Below, one piece after another: positions 24,653-34,537 of a DNA stretch of 64,000 nt. The translations under genes were made by a program, and so were the position numbers. Numbering within the stretch: the first letter of the stretch is position 1; every line of letters starts with the position of its first letter. The notes under the pieces are model-generated. The model did not search any database, was not told the DNA's origin, and saw only the letters and a list, made by a program, of their open reading frames with translations. The DNA comes from Roseinatronobacter alkalisoli (lineage in GTDB: Bacteria; Pseudomonadota; Alphaproteobacteria; Rhodobacterales; Rhodobacteraceae): positions 1 through 64,000 of the forward strand of contig NZ_JAQZSM010000019.1 of the NCBI RefSeq assembly GCF_028745735.1. Direction: 5' to 3'.

Positions 24653-26917
24653 ATGTCATCATTCCGCCGAGAGCGTATTACCAAGCCGATTTTCCGCTGG
24701 GCAAAGGGCGCCATGCCCGGTTTGTCACAGACAGAGCGCGAGGCCCTTGAAGCGGGCGAAGTCTGGTGGGACGCCGACCTGATGTCGGGTAACCCCGACT
24801 GGGAAAAGCTTCTGGCCGTGCGCGCACCGCAACTGAGCACCGAAGAAAGGGACTTTCTGAATGGTCCCTGTGTCGCGCTGTGCCAGATGCTGGATGACTG
24901 GACCATCAACCAGACCGACGGCGACCTGAGCCCTGTAATATGGGATTACATGCGCCAGCACCGGTTTTTCGGCATGATCATTCCGCGCGCATATGGTGGG
25001 CTGGGGTTTTCCGCCTTCGCCCATTCCGAAGTCGTCCGGCGCCTGTCGATGGTGTCAATTCCTGCCGCTGTAACCGTCATGGTGCCAAATTCACTTGGTC
25101 CGGGGGAATTGCTGCACCTGTTCGGAACAGACGAGCAAAAGGACTATTGGCTGCCGCGTCTGGCCGATGGGCGCGAATTACCTGCATTCGGGCTGACCAG
25201 CAACGAGGCTGGCTCAGACGCCTCTGCGATGCTTGACAGCGGCGTTGTCTGTCGCGGCGACTGGAAGGGGCAGGAGGTGCTGGGCATCCGGCTGAACTGG
25301 TCCAAGCGCTATATCACGCTGGCACCGGTTTGCACGCTTCTTGGGCTGGCTTTCAAACTGCAGGATCCCGATGGTTTGCTGGGTGATGACCCGGAACCGG
25401 GAATAACCTGTGCGCTGGTGCCGACAGATTTGCCGGGTGTGCAGACTGGCCGCAGACACATCCCGTCCGGCACCATGTTTCAGAACGGGCCGACAGTTGG
25501 CAAGGACGTGTTCATTCCGGTTGACAACATCATCGGTGGTGCGCCGCAAGCGGGCAAGGGATGGATGATGCTGATGAGTGCGCTGGCCGCAGGGCGGGGC
25601 GTGTCCCTGCCTTCGCTTGCCTGCGCGGGTACGACGCTGGCTGCACATTCCAGCGGGGCCTATGCGCGGGTGCGCGAACAGTTCAACCTGCCAATCGCGA
25701 AATTCGGCGGCATTCAAGAACCGCTCGCGCGGTTGGCCGCAGATGCCTATGCCGTCAACGCCGCGCGCCACCTGACCTGCGCGGGCCTTGATGAAGGGCG
25801 CGCGTTGTCGGTGATTTCCGCCCTGATGAAATATACCGCAACAGAACGGATGCGCGCGGCGATCAACGACGCAATGGACATCCACGCAGGCAAGGCCGTG
25901 ATCGACGGGCCGTCGAATTACCTGTCTGCCAGTTACCGCGCAGTGCCGGTCGGAATTACAGTTGAAGGGGCCAATATCGTGACCCGGTCGCTTATGGTCT
26001 TCGGCCAGGGCGCAATCCGCGCGCATCCGCATCTTCTGGACGAAATTCTGGCGCTGGAGAATGGGCAGCAAGACGCAGGTCTTGCAGCGTTTGACACGCA
26101 TTTCTGGCTGCATGTCCGCCATTCCATCCGCACCATGGGGCGCAGCATTGGCCGCGCGCTGACGGGCGCGCGTTTCGCGCCTGCGCCGCGGGGGGCTACC
26201 GATGCGCGGGATGCGCCCCTTTACCGCGAACTGGCGCGCTGGTCGGCGGCCTATGCGATTACCGCAGATATGGCATTTCTGACCATTGGCGGCGGGTTGA
26301 AACGCATGGAAATGCTGTCAGGCAGGATGGCGGATATTCTGAGTGAGCTTTATGTCACCTCTGCTGTGCTGAAACGCTGGCAGGACGAGGGCAGACAAGC
26401 CAGTGATTTCGATCTGGTCGCATATAATGCGCAACGCTCCTTCGCGCGGATAAGTGCTTTGCTGGATGAAACCATCGCCAACTTCCCCTCGCGCGGGGCG
26501 GCATTTCTGCTGCGTGTCATAACATTGCCGCGCGCTGTGGCGCGACCCCCGTCGGACGCGCTGACCGCGCGCTGCGCCGCGCTTATCAGCGAACCCGGCC
26601 CGGTACGGGACCGGTTGACGGGCGATGTCACCGAGCCGGGGCATGGCGCGGGGATCATTGCGCTGAATGACGCGTTCGACAAAACGATTGCCGCCGACCC
26701 CTTGCGCCGCCGCTTGCGCGAACTTGACATGACACCAGCGCAGGCACTGGAAGCCGGTCTGCTGACTCAAACAGAAAAAGACCAGCTTGATGATCTGGAA
26801 AAAGCGGTCGCCAAAGTGATCGCTGTGGATGATTTCTCGCCCGACGAATTTGCAGCAATGCTGCCAGCACCCAAAATTGCCGGGCGCACCCCCAAAAAAC
26901 CGGAGGCTGCCGAATGA
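24653..26917 (+). CDS. fadE: Acyl-CoA dehydrogenase, FadE-like
   Basis: A 754-residue long-form acyl-CoA dehydrogenase, close in size to E. coli FadE and far larger than ordinary 380-residue enzymes. FGLTSNEAGSDASAM is the flavin/substrate region, and GSGKGWMMLMSALAAGRGVSLPS-type sequence (here AGKGWMMLMSALAAGRG) is the FadE signature. It performs the first step of fatty acid beta-oxidation. The ATG at 24653 has GGGAGAAAG upstream; the frame is open to 24503 without support. The stop overlaps the thiolase start by 4 bp. Confidence 0.88.
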   Translation: MSSFRRERITKPIFRWAKGAMPGLSQTEREALEAGEVWWDADLMSGNPDWEKLLAVRAPQLSTEERDFLNGPCVALCQMLDDWTINQTDGDLSPVIWDYMRQHRFFGMIIPRAYGGLGFSAFAHSEVVRRLSMVSIPAAVTVMVPNSLGPGELLHLFGTDEQKDYWLPRLADGRELPAFGLTSNEAGSDASAMLDSGVVCRGDWKGQEVLGIRLNWSKRYITLAPVCTLLGLAFKLQDPDGLLGDDPEPGITCALVPTDLPGVQTGRRHIPSGTMFQNGPTVGKDVFIPVDNIIGGAPQAGKGWMMLMSALAAGRGVSLPSLACAGTTLAAHSSGAYARVREQFNLPIAKFGGIQEPLARLAADAYAVNAARHLTCAGLDEGRALSVISALMKYTATERMRAAINDAMDIHAGKAVIDGPSNYLSASYRAVPVGITVEGANIVTRSLMVFGQGAIRAHPHLLDEILALENGQQDAGLAAFDTHFWLHVRHSIRTMGRSIGRALTGARFAPAPRGATDARDAPLYRELARWSAAYAITADMAFLTIGGGLKRMEMLSGRMADILSELYVTSAVLKRWQDEGRQASDFDLVAYNAQRSFARISALLDETIANFPSRGAAFLLRVITLPRAVARPPSDALTARCAALISEPGPVRDRLTGDVTEPGHGAGIIALNDAFDKTIAADPLRRRLRELDMTPAQALEAGLLTQTEKDQLDDLEKAVAKVIAVDDFSPDEFAAMLPAPKIAGRTPKKPEAAE

Positions 26918-28203
26918 CCAAAACTCAGGACGTCTTTCTGATCGATGGTGCGCGCACGCCTTTTCTGAAGGTGCGCGGCAAACGCGGGCCGTTCACCCCT
27001 GTCGATCTGGCCGTGCAATGTGGCCGCCCCCTTCTTGCGCGCCAGCCTTTTTCGGCTGACGCTTTTGATATGGTCATTCTTGGCTGTGTGAATGTCATCG
27101 CGGATGAGATGAACCCCGCGCGCGTCGCCGCCCTGCGGCTGGGCATGGGCGACGCGATGGTGGCCTTCACAGTTCAGATCAACTGCGGGTCCGGAATGCA
27201 ATCCATCGACACTGCCTTCCGGACCATTCGCGAAGGATCAGGTGATCTGATCCTCGCAGGCGGGGCAGAGGCATTGAGCCATGCGCCGCTGGTGCTGCAG
27301 GATGATGCGGTCGACTGGCTGGCCGGGATGCAGACGGCTTCCGGCCCGCTGGCGACTGCACAAAATGCCTTGCAGATCAGGCCAAAGCACCTGAAGCCCG
27401 TCGTGGGGCTTGAACGCGGCCTGACCGACCCTATCACCGATATGAGCATGGGCCAGACCGCCGAGTTGCTGGCGCATCATTTCGGCATCACCCGTTCAAT
27501 GGCAGACACTTACGCAGTAGAAAGCCACACGCGCCTTGCCGCCGCACAACAGGACGGCACCTTTGCGCATGAAGTTCTGCCTGCGTTCGACCGCGACGGT
27601 AATGTGTATTGCGACGATGACGGGGTGCGCGCGGACAGCAGCGTGGACAAGCTGCGGGGGTTGAAGCCGGTTTTCGAAAAGCCCTACGGGCAGGTAACCG
27701 CTGGCAATTCTTCGCAGGTAACGGATGGTGCGTCATGGTGCATTCTGGCATCGGCAGACGCAGTGAAGGCACATGATCTGACCCCGATCGCCCGGTTGGT
27801 AGACAGCGAATGGGCGGCACTTGATCCTTCGGTCATGGGGCTGGGTCCGGTCATGTCGGTCACGCCGCTGCTGTCGCGCCACGGATATGGGGTTGCGGAT
27901 GTCGATTTATGGGAAATCAATGAAGCATTTGCCGCACAAGTGCTGGCCTGTCTGGCGGCATGGCAAGACCCGCGTTTCTGCCGCGACGTTCTGGGGCTGG
28001 ATGACAGTTTCGGTGTGATCCCGCGCGATAAACTGAACATTCATGGCGGTGCCATTGCACTGGGGCACCCTGTCGGCACCAGTGGCAACCGCATCGTTCT
28101 GCATCTGGCAAACGCGCTGAAAGCGACAGGGGCAAGGCGCGGTGTCGCAACCGAATGCATTGGCGGCGGGCAAGGCGGCGCAATGATCCTGGAGGCAGTG
28201 TGA
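26914..28203 (+). CDS. fadI: Acetyl-CoA C-acyltransferase (thiolase), FadI-like
   Basis: A 429-residue thiolase. The acyl-accepting Cys is in QINCGSGMQS (about 91), the His loop is GGAIALGHPVGTSGNR, and the second catalytic Cys is in ATECIGGGQGG. The length and the NEAFAAQVLA segment fit FadI-type beta-oxidation thiolases. GGAGG lies before the ATG at 26914, and coupling to both neighbours is through overlaps (ATGA, TGATG). It cleaves 3-ketoacyl-CoA to acetyl-CoA. Confidence 0.9.
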   Translation: MTKTQDVFLIDGARTPFLKVRGKRGPFTPVDLAVQCGRPLLARQPFSADAFDMVILGCVNVIADEMNPARVAALRLGMGDAMVAFTVQINCGSGMQSIDTAFRTIREGSGDLILAGGAEALSHAPLVLQDDAVDWLAGMQTASGPLATAQNALQIRPKHLKPVVGLERGLTDPITDMSMGQTAELLAHHFGITRSMADTYAVESHTRLAAAQQDGTFAHEVLPAFDRDGNVYCDDDGVRADSSVDKLRGLKPVFEKPYGQVTAGNSSQVTDGASWCILASADAVKAHDLTPIARLVDSEWAALDPSVMGLGPVMSVTPLLSRHGYGVADVDLWEINEAFAAQVLACLAAWQDPRFCRDVLGLDDSFGVIPRDKLNIHGGAIALGHPVGTSGNRIVLHLANALKATGARRGVATECIGGGQGGAMILEAV

Positions 28204-30281
28204 TGAACATGACATTACAGGAGTATCTGAAATCATCAGAACTGGAACTGGGCAATACTTCAGACGCGCCCGGTGGCGAGCATTGGCGCTATAATGTCAG
28301 TGATGATCAGATCGGCTGGTTGGTGCTGAACTGTAAGGATGCCTCGGTCAACACTATTTCCGACACTGTGCTGCGTGAACTTGAAACCCATCTTGAGCGC
28401 ATCGAAGCAGACATGCCTCGCGCGCTGGTTTTGCGGTCGGGCAAACCTGCGGGTTTTGCCGCCGGGGCCGATATTCACGCCCTTGCCGGAATGGATGCAG
28501 ATGACACCGGACAGCTTCTGCGTGATGGGCATGCGCTGCTGCACCGGCTGGCGGGGTTGTCCTGTCCGACCATTGCTGTAGTGCATGGTGCGGCACTGGG
28601 CGCGGGGTTTGAAATCGCCTTGGCCTGCGATTACCGCATCGCCATTGAAGGGGCCTCTTTCGGGTTGCCCGAAGTACGGCTGGGGCTGCATCCGGGGCTT
28701 GGCGGCACTGTGCGCCTGCCCGAACTGATCGACCCGCTTCAGGCCATGCAGATGATGCTGACAGGCAAGACCGCGCATACCAGGCGCGCGAAGGATCTGG
28801 GCATTGCAGATATGGTTATCGAAGAACGGCATCTGCGCAACGCGATCCTTGCGGTTGTGCATGGCGAGGTGCACCACCAGACGCGCGGTCTGATGGGCAA
28901 GGCCTTCGGCCTGTCAGCGGCGCGCATTCTGGCCGCAGACAGAATGCGGCGGGAAGTGCAGAAAAAGGCCCCGAAAGAACACTACCCCGCCCCTTACGCA
29001 TTGATCGACAATTGGGCGGAACATGGCAACGACCCGGATGAAATGCAAAAGGCCGAAATCGCTTCTTTTGCCGGATTGCTGCAAACCGAAACCAGCAAGA
29101 ACCTGATCCGCGCCTTCATGCTGCGGCAGCGGCTTAAACAGGGCGCAAAGGCTATGGATGACATTGCCCGTGTCCATGTCATCGGCGCGGGCGTGATGGG
29201 GGCGGAAATCGCCGCATGGATTGCCATGCAAGGCAAACAGGTCACTGTCAGCGACCCGGATGAAAGCGCGCTTGGCAAGATGATCGCGCAGGCAGCCCGG
29301 TTGTGCAAGGACACGCATAAGGACAACCTTCAAACCCGTGACACGCTGGACCGGCTGATGCCCGACCCGAAGGGCTATGGCGTGCGCAATGCCGATCTGG
29401 TGATAGAGGCGGGACCAGAAAACCCTGAAACAAAGGCCAGCATATTTGCCGATCTGGACAGCCGGATGAAGGCAGGCGCGATTCTGGCCACCAACACCTC
29501 CAGCCTGCAACTGGCCGGGTTGACCAATCATGTGCCGGAGAAGACGCGCTTCGCGGGGCTGCATTTCTTCAACCCGGTCAGCAAGGTGCCACTGGTGGAA
29601 CTGGTCAGCCATGATGCAACCAGCGCGGATACGCGCGCGCGGCTGATGGCGTTTTGCAAAGGTATCGACAAATTGCCGGTTGCAGTGTCTGACGCGCCCG
29701 GCTTTCTGGTGAACCGCGCGTTGATGCCCTATCTGCTGGAGGCGCTTTTGCTGATGGATGAGGGCACATCCAAGACGCAAATCGACCGCGCGGCGATTGA
29801 CTTCGGCATGCCGATGGGTCCTGTCACACTGGCCGATCAGGTGGGGCTGGACATCTGCCTTGATGTTGCAGAAAGCCTGAATACATCACTGGACAGCCCG
29901 GTTGCCGATATTCCCGCACTGCTGCGCAATAAGGTCGCGGCGGGCGATCTGGGTCGCAAGACAGGGCGCGGATTTTATGACTGGTCGGATGGCACACTGA
30001 AACCCGGTGAAAACGCGAAAACACCACCAGACCTGACCGACCGGCTGATCCTGCCAATGCTGAATGCCTGTGCGGAATGTTTGCGCAAGGGTGTGGTCGG
30101 CGGCGTCGATGACCTTGATGCAGCGATGATCTTTGCAACCGGCTTTGCCCCGTTTCGTGGTGGCCCGATGACATATGCGGCAGCGCGTGGCTATGACACC
30201 ATCCGCCAGCGCCTGAGCGACCTGGAAACGGCACATGGCGCGCGTTTCGCCCCGGACCCATACTGGACCACACATGCGTGA
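28203..30281 (+). CDS. fadJ: Bifunctional enoyl-CoA hydratase / 3-hydroxyacyl-CoA dehydrogenase (FadJ/FadB-like)
   Basis: A 692-residue two-part enzyme. The hydratase half (about 1-220) has AGADIHALAGM, GAALGAGFEIALACDYRIA and GLPEVRLGLHPGLGGTVRLP. The dehydrogenase half begins with GAGVMGAEIAAW near residue 327 and has HFFNPVSKVPLVE with the catalytic His, and C-terminal helices finish it. Together these carry out the second and third steps of beta-oxidation. The start TGATG is shared with the thiolase stop; ATG at 28209 is an alternative. It forms an alpha-like subunit with the thiolase encoded just upstream. Confidence 0.9.
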   Translation: MNMTLQEYLKSSELELGNTSDAPGGEHWRYNVSDDQIGWLVLNCKDASVNTISDTVLRELETHLERIEADMPRALVLRSGKPAGFAAGADIHALAGMDADDTGQLLRDGHALLHRLAGLSCPTIAVVHGAALGAGFEIALACDYRIAIEGASFGLPEVRLGLHPGLGGTVRLPELIDPLQAMQMMLTGKTAHTRRAKDLGIADMVIEERHLRNAILAVVHGEVHHQTRGLMGKAFGLSAARILAADRMRREVQKKAPKEHYPAPYALIDNWAEHGNDPDEMQKAEIASFAGLLQTETSKNLIRAFMLRQRLKQGAKAMDDIARVHVIGAGVMGAEIAAWIAMQGKQVTVSDPDESALGKMIAQAARLCKDTHKDNLQTRDTLDRLMPDPKGYGVRNADLVIEAGPENPETKASIFADLDSRMKAGAILATNTSSLQLAGLTNHVPEKTRFAGLHFFNPVSKVPLVELVSHDATSADTRARLMAFCKGIDKLPVAVSDAPGFLVNRALMPYLLEALLLMDEGTSKTQIDRAAIDFGMPMGPVTLADQVGLDICLDVAESLNTSLDSPVADIPALLRNKVAAGDLGRKTGRGFYDWSDGTLKPGENAKTPPDLTDRLILPMLNACAECLRKGVVGGVDDLDAAMIFATGFAPFRGGPMTYAAARGYDTIRQRLSDLETAHGARFAPDPYWTTHA

Positions 30282-32130
30282 ACCCACCGCGCATTTCACG
30301 TCAGATGAACCAGTGGTTGACTGGATTCTTGCCACATTGGGGCATGATCTGCGGGTGGGCCTGCCGCTGGGGCTGGGTAAACCCGTCACGCTGATCAATG
30401 CGCTGGTGCGCCGGGCCTGTGATGACCCCACCATCAGGCTGCGCATATTCACCGCGCTGACGCTGGAACGGCCAACCCCATCATCTGACATGGAACGCCG
30501 CTTTCTGGAACCCGCGCTGGACCGGTTGTTTGGTGATTATCCGCAAATCGAATATGCACGGCTGCTGCGCGCAGGTGAGCTGCCTGAAAACATTCAGGTC
30601 ACCGAATTCTTCCTGCAGGCCCCAAACTGGGTCAAGGTGCCACAGGCCCAGCAGAATTATGTCTCTGCCAATTATACCCACGCGCTGGATGTGTTGCTGA
30701 AGCAGAAACCGAACCTTATTCTGCAACTCCTTGCGGGTGATGGCGGTCGCCTCAGCCTGTCCTGCAACCCCGATATTACCAGCGACCTGTTGCGTCTGCG
30801 CAAGCGCGGCGATGCTGCATTCACATTTATCGGGCAGGTTCATGCGGGACTACCATTCATGCCCGGCCCCGCAGAAATAGATGTGTCCGAATGCGCGGCC
30901 TTGCTGACGCCTGATGCGGCGCCACATGCGCTGTTTTCAGTCGTCAAGCGACCAGTAAGCCTGCGCGATCATGCGATTGCCTTGCATGTCTCGCGCCTGA
31001 TCCGCGATGGTGGCACAATTCAGATCGGTATCGGGCAGATCGGCGATGCCATTGCCAACGCACTGACCCTGCGGCAGGATGAGCAGATTGCACCACTCTG
31101 GCAAAGCTGCCCCTTTCCGCACGCCGCGGAATTCAACGAAAGCGGCCCGTTCCGGACCGGGCTTTACGGCCTGACGGAAATGCTGGTCGATGGGCTGCTT
31201 GCCTTGTTCGAACGTGGGATAATCCGGCGCGACGTGGATGGCGCCGCAATTCATGCCGGGTTCTTTCTGGACAGCCGCGATTTTTATGACCGCCTGAAAG
31301 CCCTGCCCGCGCAGGATCGCGCGCGCATTGCAATGGTGCCGGTGTCCTATACCAATTCACTGCTGGGGGACGAACCGGCGAAACGTGCTGCGCGTGCCGA
31401 TGCCCGGTTCATCAATTCCGCGATGATGGTCACGCTGCTGGGGGCCGTCATTTCCGACGGGACAGAGGATGGCAAGGTCGTCAGTGGTGTAGGCGGGCAG
31501 TTCAACTTCGTTGATCAGGCATTTGCACTGAAGGATGCGCGTGCCATCATCACCCTGCCCGCGACCCGACACGGCAAATCCGGGCTGACGTCAAACATCC
31601 GCTTTTCCTATGGCCATGTCACCATTCCCCGCCATATGCGCGATATCGTGGTCACGGAATACGGAATTGCCGATCTGCGCGGCAAAAGCGATGCCGACAC
31701 CATTGCCGCATTGCTGGAAATCGCCGACAGCCGGTTCCAGCAGGAGTTGGAAAACGAGGCCAAGGAGTCGGGGAAACTGCCAGCATCCTACCGCTTGCCT
31801 GATACCGCGCGCAAGAACACCCCCAAAGCGCTGCGGAACTGGCTGGAACCATATCGCGACGGCAGTTTGCCGGATTTCCCCTTCGGAACGGATTTCACTG
31901 ATATTGAACAATATCTGTTGCCCGTGCTTGCTGATCTGCGCCGCGCATCCGCCCATATTCCGGCCTTGCTGGCCCTGACCCTGCGCGGCCTGCGTGGCAA
32001 TCCGGCCCGCCGCGAGGATGAAGCGCTGGACCGCATGGCGCTGGCGCAGCCTGACGGGATCAGGGCGCGGGCAGCGGCTTTGGCCCTGCGTGGCGCGCTG
32101 CGACGGCACGAAGACCCCGCGAGCGAATAG
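30274..32130 (+). CDS. Acetyl-CoA hydrolase/transferase family protein
   Basis: A 618-residue member of the acetyl-CoA hydrolase/CoA-transferase family, with HDLRVGLPLGLGKP at the start and a C-terminal catalytic domain. VVTEYGIADLRGKS carries the family's nucleophilic Glu region, preceded by VGGQFNFVDQAF. It may move CoA between acetate and other acids, or hydrolyse acyl-CoA, to recycle CoA during beta-oxidation. The ATG at 30274 overlaps the fadJ-like stop by 8 bp, so it belongs to the same transcript. It is longer at its C-terminus than typical 500-residue relatives. Confidence 0.82.
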   Translation: MREPTAHFTSDEPVVDWILATLGHDLRVGLPLGLGKPVTLINALVRRACDDPTIRLRIFTALTLERPTPSSDMERRFLEPALDRLFGDYPQIEYARLLRAGELPENIQVTEFFLQAPNWVKVPQAQQNYVSANYTHALDVLLKQKPNLILQLLAGDGGRLSLSCNPDITSDLLRLRKRGDAAFTFIGQVHAGLPFMPGPAEIDVSECAALLTPDAAPHALFSVVKRPVSLRDHAIALHVSRLIRDGGTIQIGIGQIGDAIANALTLRQDEQIAPLWQSCPFPHAAEFNESGPFRTGLYGLTEMLVDGLLALFERGIIRRDVDGAAIHAGFFLDSRDFYDRLKALPAQDRARIAMVPVSYTNSLLGDEPAKRAARADARFINSAMMVTLLGAVISDGTEDGKVVSGVGGQFNFVDQAFALKDARAIITLPATRHGKSGLTSNIRFSYGHVTIPRHMRDIVVTEYGIADLRGKSDADTIAALLEIADSRFQQELENEAKESGKLPASYRLPDTARKNTPKALRNWLEPYRDGSLPDFPFGTDFTDIEQYLLPVLADLRRASAHIPALLALTLRGLRGNPARREDEALDRMALAQPDGIRARAAALALRGALRRHEDPASE

Positions 32131-32488
32131 GGGCCGCGGCGGGATGCGGGTGCATGGCACCAGAACAGCGGTGGTTTTCTTGCAGCGCGCGCGCGTCTGT
32201 TCGGCCAGTGCTGCAAGGCTTGACGATTCCTGGCCTGAAGGGAACGCCCAAAAGCGCGGAATCAAGGCCGCAGGCCGCCGCGCTATCGGCGGGCCGTCCC
32301 GCGGCCTGCCGATGGTACAAGGGCAGTTCAAGCCTTTGAAATCAGGAATATACCGCTTGCATAAACTGCATCCCTATAACGCCGGACCGGCAGACCCCGG
32401 CCCACCGATAGCGCGGGCTTGATCCAGGCACCAAGTCCCCTTCAGGTCAAACCAGTAACCCACACCACCAGCCAGCAGGGGCGTGTGC
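32131..32488. other. Convergent intergenic region with an inverted repeat
   Basis: This 358-bp stretch lies between the fatty-acid operon and the convergent cytochrome operon. GCAGGCCGC (32270-32278) pairs with GCGGCCTGC (32301-32309), a 9-bp stem with a GC-rich 22-nt loop and no U-tract. It may help end transcription. No gene is recognised; small minus-strand frames here look like chance. Confidence 0.4.
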
Positions 32489-32935
32489 TTAGTCTTCGTC
32501 ATCGGGCGGGCGCAAGGCAGCGACCTGTTCAGGGGTGATCGGATCGGCATAATCATTCCCGAAATGGCTGCGCACATAATTCGTCACCGCCGCGACTTGT
32601 TCATCCGTCATCATGTCACCGAAACGCGGCATGCCATGATAGCCGGTCAGGATAACCCCGGCGATGAAATGCTTTGAGTTCATCTTCGGATTGCCCGCAA
32701 GTGGCGGGTGCGCGCCAGCACCATCGGCACCCTGCCCATCTTCCATATGGCAGGCCTGACAGGTGGTACGATAAAGCGCTGCGCCATCTGTCTGGGTGAA
32801 ATGGTCGGAGTCATCCGAAAACCGCGCCAGCAAACTGTCTGCGCCCTCTGCGGTTGCCGGGGCTTCCTGCGTCTGTGCGGTGCTTGCCAGCAGGGTCAGT
32901 GCGATACAGGTGAACATAACATCCCGGCGCATCAT
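32489..32935 (-). CDS. Periplasmic monoheme cytochrome c
   Basis: A 148-residue protein with a signal peptide (MMRRDVMFTCIALTLLASTA) and one heme site CQACH at residues 59-63. GMPRFGDMMTDEQVAAVTNYVRSHFG supplies the distal Met. This is a class I soluble cytochrome c of the kind that accepts electrons from periplasmic dehydrogenases. The start overlaps the amine oxidase stop (ATGA), so it is made together with that enzyme and is its likely electron acceptor. ATG at 32932 is an alternative start. Confidence 0.85.
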   Translation of the reverse strand: MMRRDVMFTCIALTLLASTAQTQEAPATAEGADSLLARFSDDSDHFTQTDGAALYRTTCQACHMEDGQGADGAGAHPPLAGNPKMNSKHFIAGVILTGYHGMPRFGDMMTDEQVAAVTNYVRSHFGNDYADPITPEQVAALRPPDDED

Positions 32936-34533
32936 GCATTCTCCCGCTGGTCCAGGCGCCTGATCGCATCGAGGGCCGACAATAACGACCCTTCCAACCA
33001 TGCCGGAATATGCGAACAATGTTCGCCCGCCAGCACCAGCCGGTTGTCGATTTCGCATAGCGTCTGATAATGTTCATCGCGCAGGTCTTCGGTCCATTGC
33101 CCGTAGCAGCCAAGCGACCAGTCCACCCGGTGCCATACCCAGGATGTGCCGGACATGAATTCAGCATCATATTGCGGGTGGATCTGACGACCCAGCGCAA
33201 GGGCAGCGTCGATGCGTTCCTGCGGGGTCATGGATGACCACGAATAGGTAAAGTTGCGCCCGGCCGTCGCGGTGTCATAGGCGGCCTGCAACACTGCCGG
33301 GCCATCGGACAGAAAACCGTAATTGGGATAGGCGATCTGCACCAGCGGCAGATCTGTATAGCTGATGCCACCCATGATCCAGTCGTCCTGTTCCCAGAAC
33401 CGGCGTCTGAATTCCAGGGCGACCTTGAAGGCAGAAGCATAGGGCACCGCCGCAATTGCCTTGCGCATCGCATCAGAGCAGTCGACATCCAGCTGCACAA
33501 GCACTGACAACGGGATGGTACAGATGCACCAGTCAGCACTTTCCTGCCGCACCGTGCCCCCCTGCCCGCCATCTTCATAGGTGACGGTCACGGAATTGTC
33601 GTTCTGCGCAATTCTGGTGACGCGGGCGTTCAACTGGATCACGTCGGCCACTTCGCGCGCGAATGCATCGGTGATCCTGTCCATACCGCCCACCGGTTCG
33701 AACATTGGCGGTTCGAACTGGTAGCCATTGAAATTGAACAACTGGTCCCACAGCCCCGATTGCAGCAAGGGCGACAGATCGATCGGCTGCGAAGGTGACT
33801 TTTCCGGCATCAGCCCGCCACCGGGGCGGGTATCCCAACCGCGCACATCGCCCAGATCGTCGCTGACACTAAAGCGGTAATTGCGGTCCAGAACGCCCCA
33901 CTCTTTCAGGCCCTCCAGCAGCTTTTCGCGGTCTTCAGGGCTGACAGCTTCATCCAGTTCCCCCTGACGCAGCGACTTTGCCAGCAATTCGGAAACATGG
34001 CCGCGCATATCCTTCTCGACATGCCCAATGCGCTGCGGCTGGCCGCCAAAGGCGTGCGCAGAATGCAGATAGGCCTTGTTGTTCTTGTTGATGAAGGGCT
34101 GCATCGGCACGCCCAGCCTGCGGCAATACGCAAATACCGCGCGGTGATGGACCGGCAGCCGCCACGGGCCGGGATTGAAATATCCGTCGCCCTGAAAATC
34201 ACAGCTGATCTCATGCCCGCCCATTTCGGTGTAGCGGTCGCCGCCGCGGATTGTCAGACAACGCCCGCCCTGACGGTTCTGATATTCCAGGATTTTCACC
34301 TCATACCCCGCGCGGCGCATTTCATAGGCGGCAGCCATACCAGCGATGCCCGCACCCAGAATCAGGACGCGCCGACCCTGACGCGGACCTTGCAGGTCTG
34401 GCGGACCCGTATACCCGGATTCCTGTGCAAGACCGAGGCTTGTCATCGCCTGATACATCGCCGCCGTGCCCGCGACCTGCCCGATCATTGCCAGCAATTG
34501 CCTGCGGCTTGGGTTGAAAGGTGTCATGGCCAT
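32932..34533 (-). CDS. Tat-exported flavin amine oxidase/dehydrogenase
   Basis: A 533-residue flavin monoamine oxidase-family protein. Residues 9-14 (SRRQLL) plus a following hydrophobic stretch form a twin-arginine signal, so a folded FAD protein is exported. GAGIAG (60-65) and RQGGR (87-91) bind FAD; LVLAGEHCSHIPAWLEGSLLSALDA is the C-terminal flavin motif. Substrate could be an amino acid or amine. It is sandwiched between two cytochrome c genes, with overlap to the downstream one. By analogy with nicotine oxidoreductase NicA2, which passes electrons to a cytochrome c rather than oxygen, it is probably a cytochrome-linked dehydrogenase (inference). AGGAGGG lies 8 nt before the ATG. Confidence 0.85.
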   Translation of the reverse strand: MAMTPFNPSRRQLLAMIGQVAGTAAMYQAMTSLGLAQESGYTGPPDLQGPRQGRRVLILGAGIAGMAAAYEMRRAGYEVKILEYQNRQGGRCLTIRGGDRYTEMGGHEISCDFQGDGYFNPGPWRLPVHHRAVFAYCRRLGVPMQPFINKNNKAYLHSAHAFGGQPQRIGHVEKDMRGHVSELLAKSLRQGELDEAVSPEDREKLLEGLKEWGVLDRNYRFSVSDDLGDVRGWDTRPGGGLMPEKSPSQPIDLSPLLQSGLWDQLFNFNGYQFEPPMFEPVGGMDRITDAFAREVADVIQLNARVTRIAQNDNSVTVTYEDGGQGGTVRQESADWCICTIPLSVLVQLDVDCSDAMRKAIAAVPYASAFKVALEFRRRFWEQDDWIMGGISYTDLPLVQIAYPNYGFLSDGPAVLQAAYDTATAGRNFTYSWSSMTPQERIDAALALGRQIHPQYDAEFMSGTSWVWHRVDWSLGCYGQWTEDLRDEHYQTLCEIDNRLVLAGEHCSHIPAWLEGSLLSALDAIRRLDQRENA

Positions 34534-34537
34534 GCGC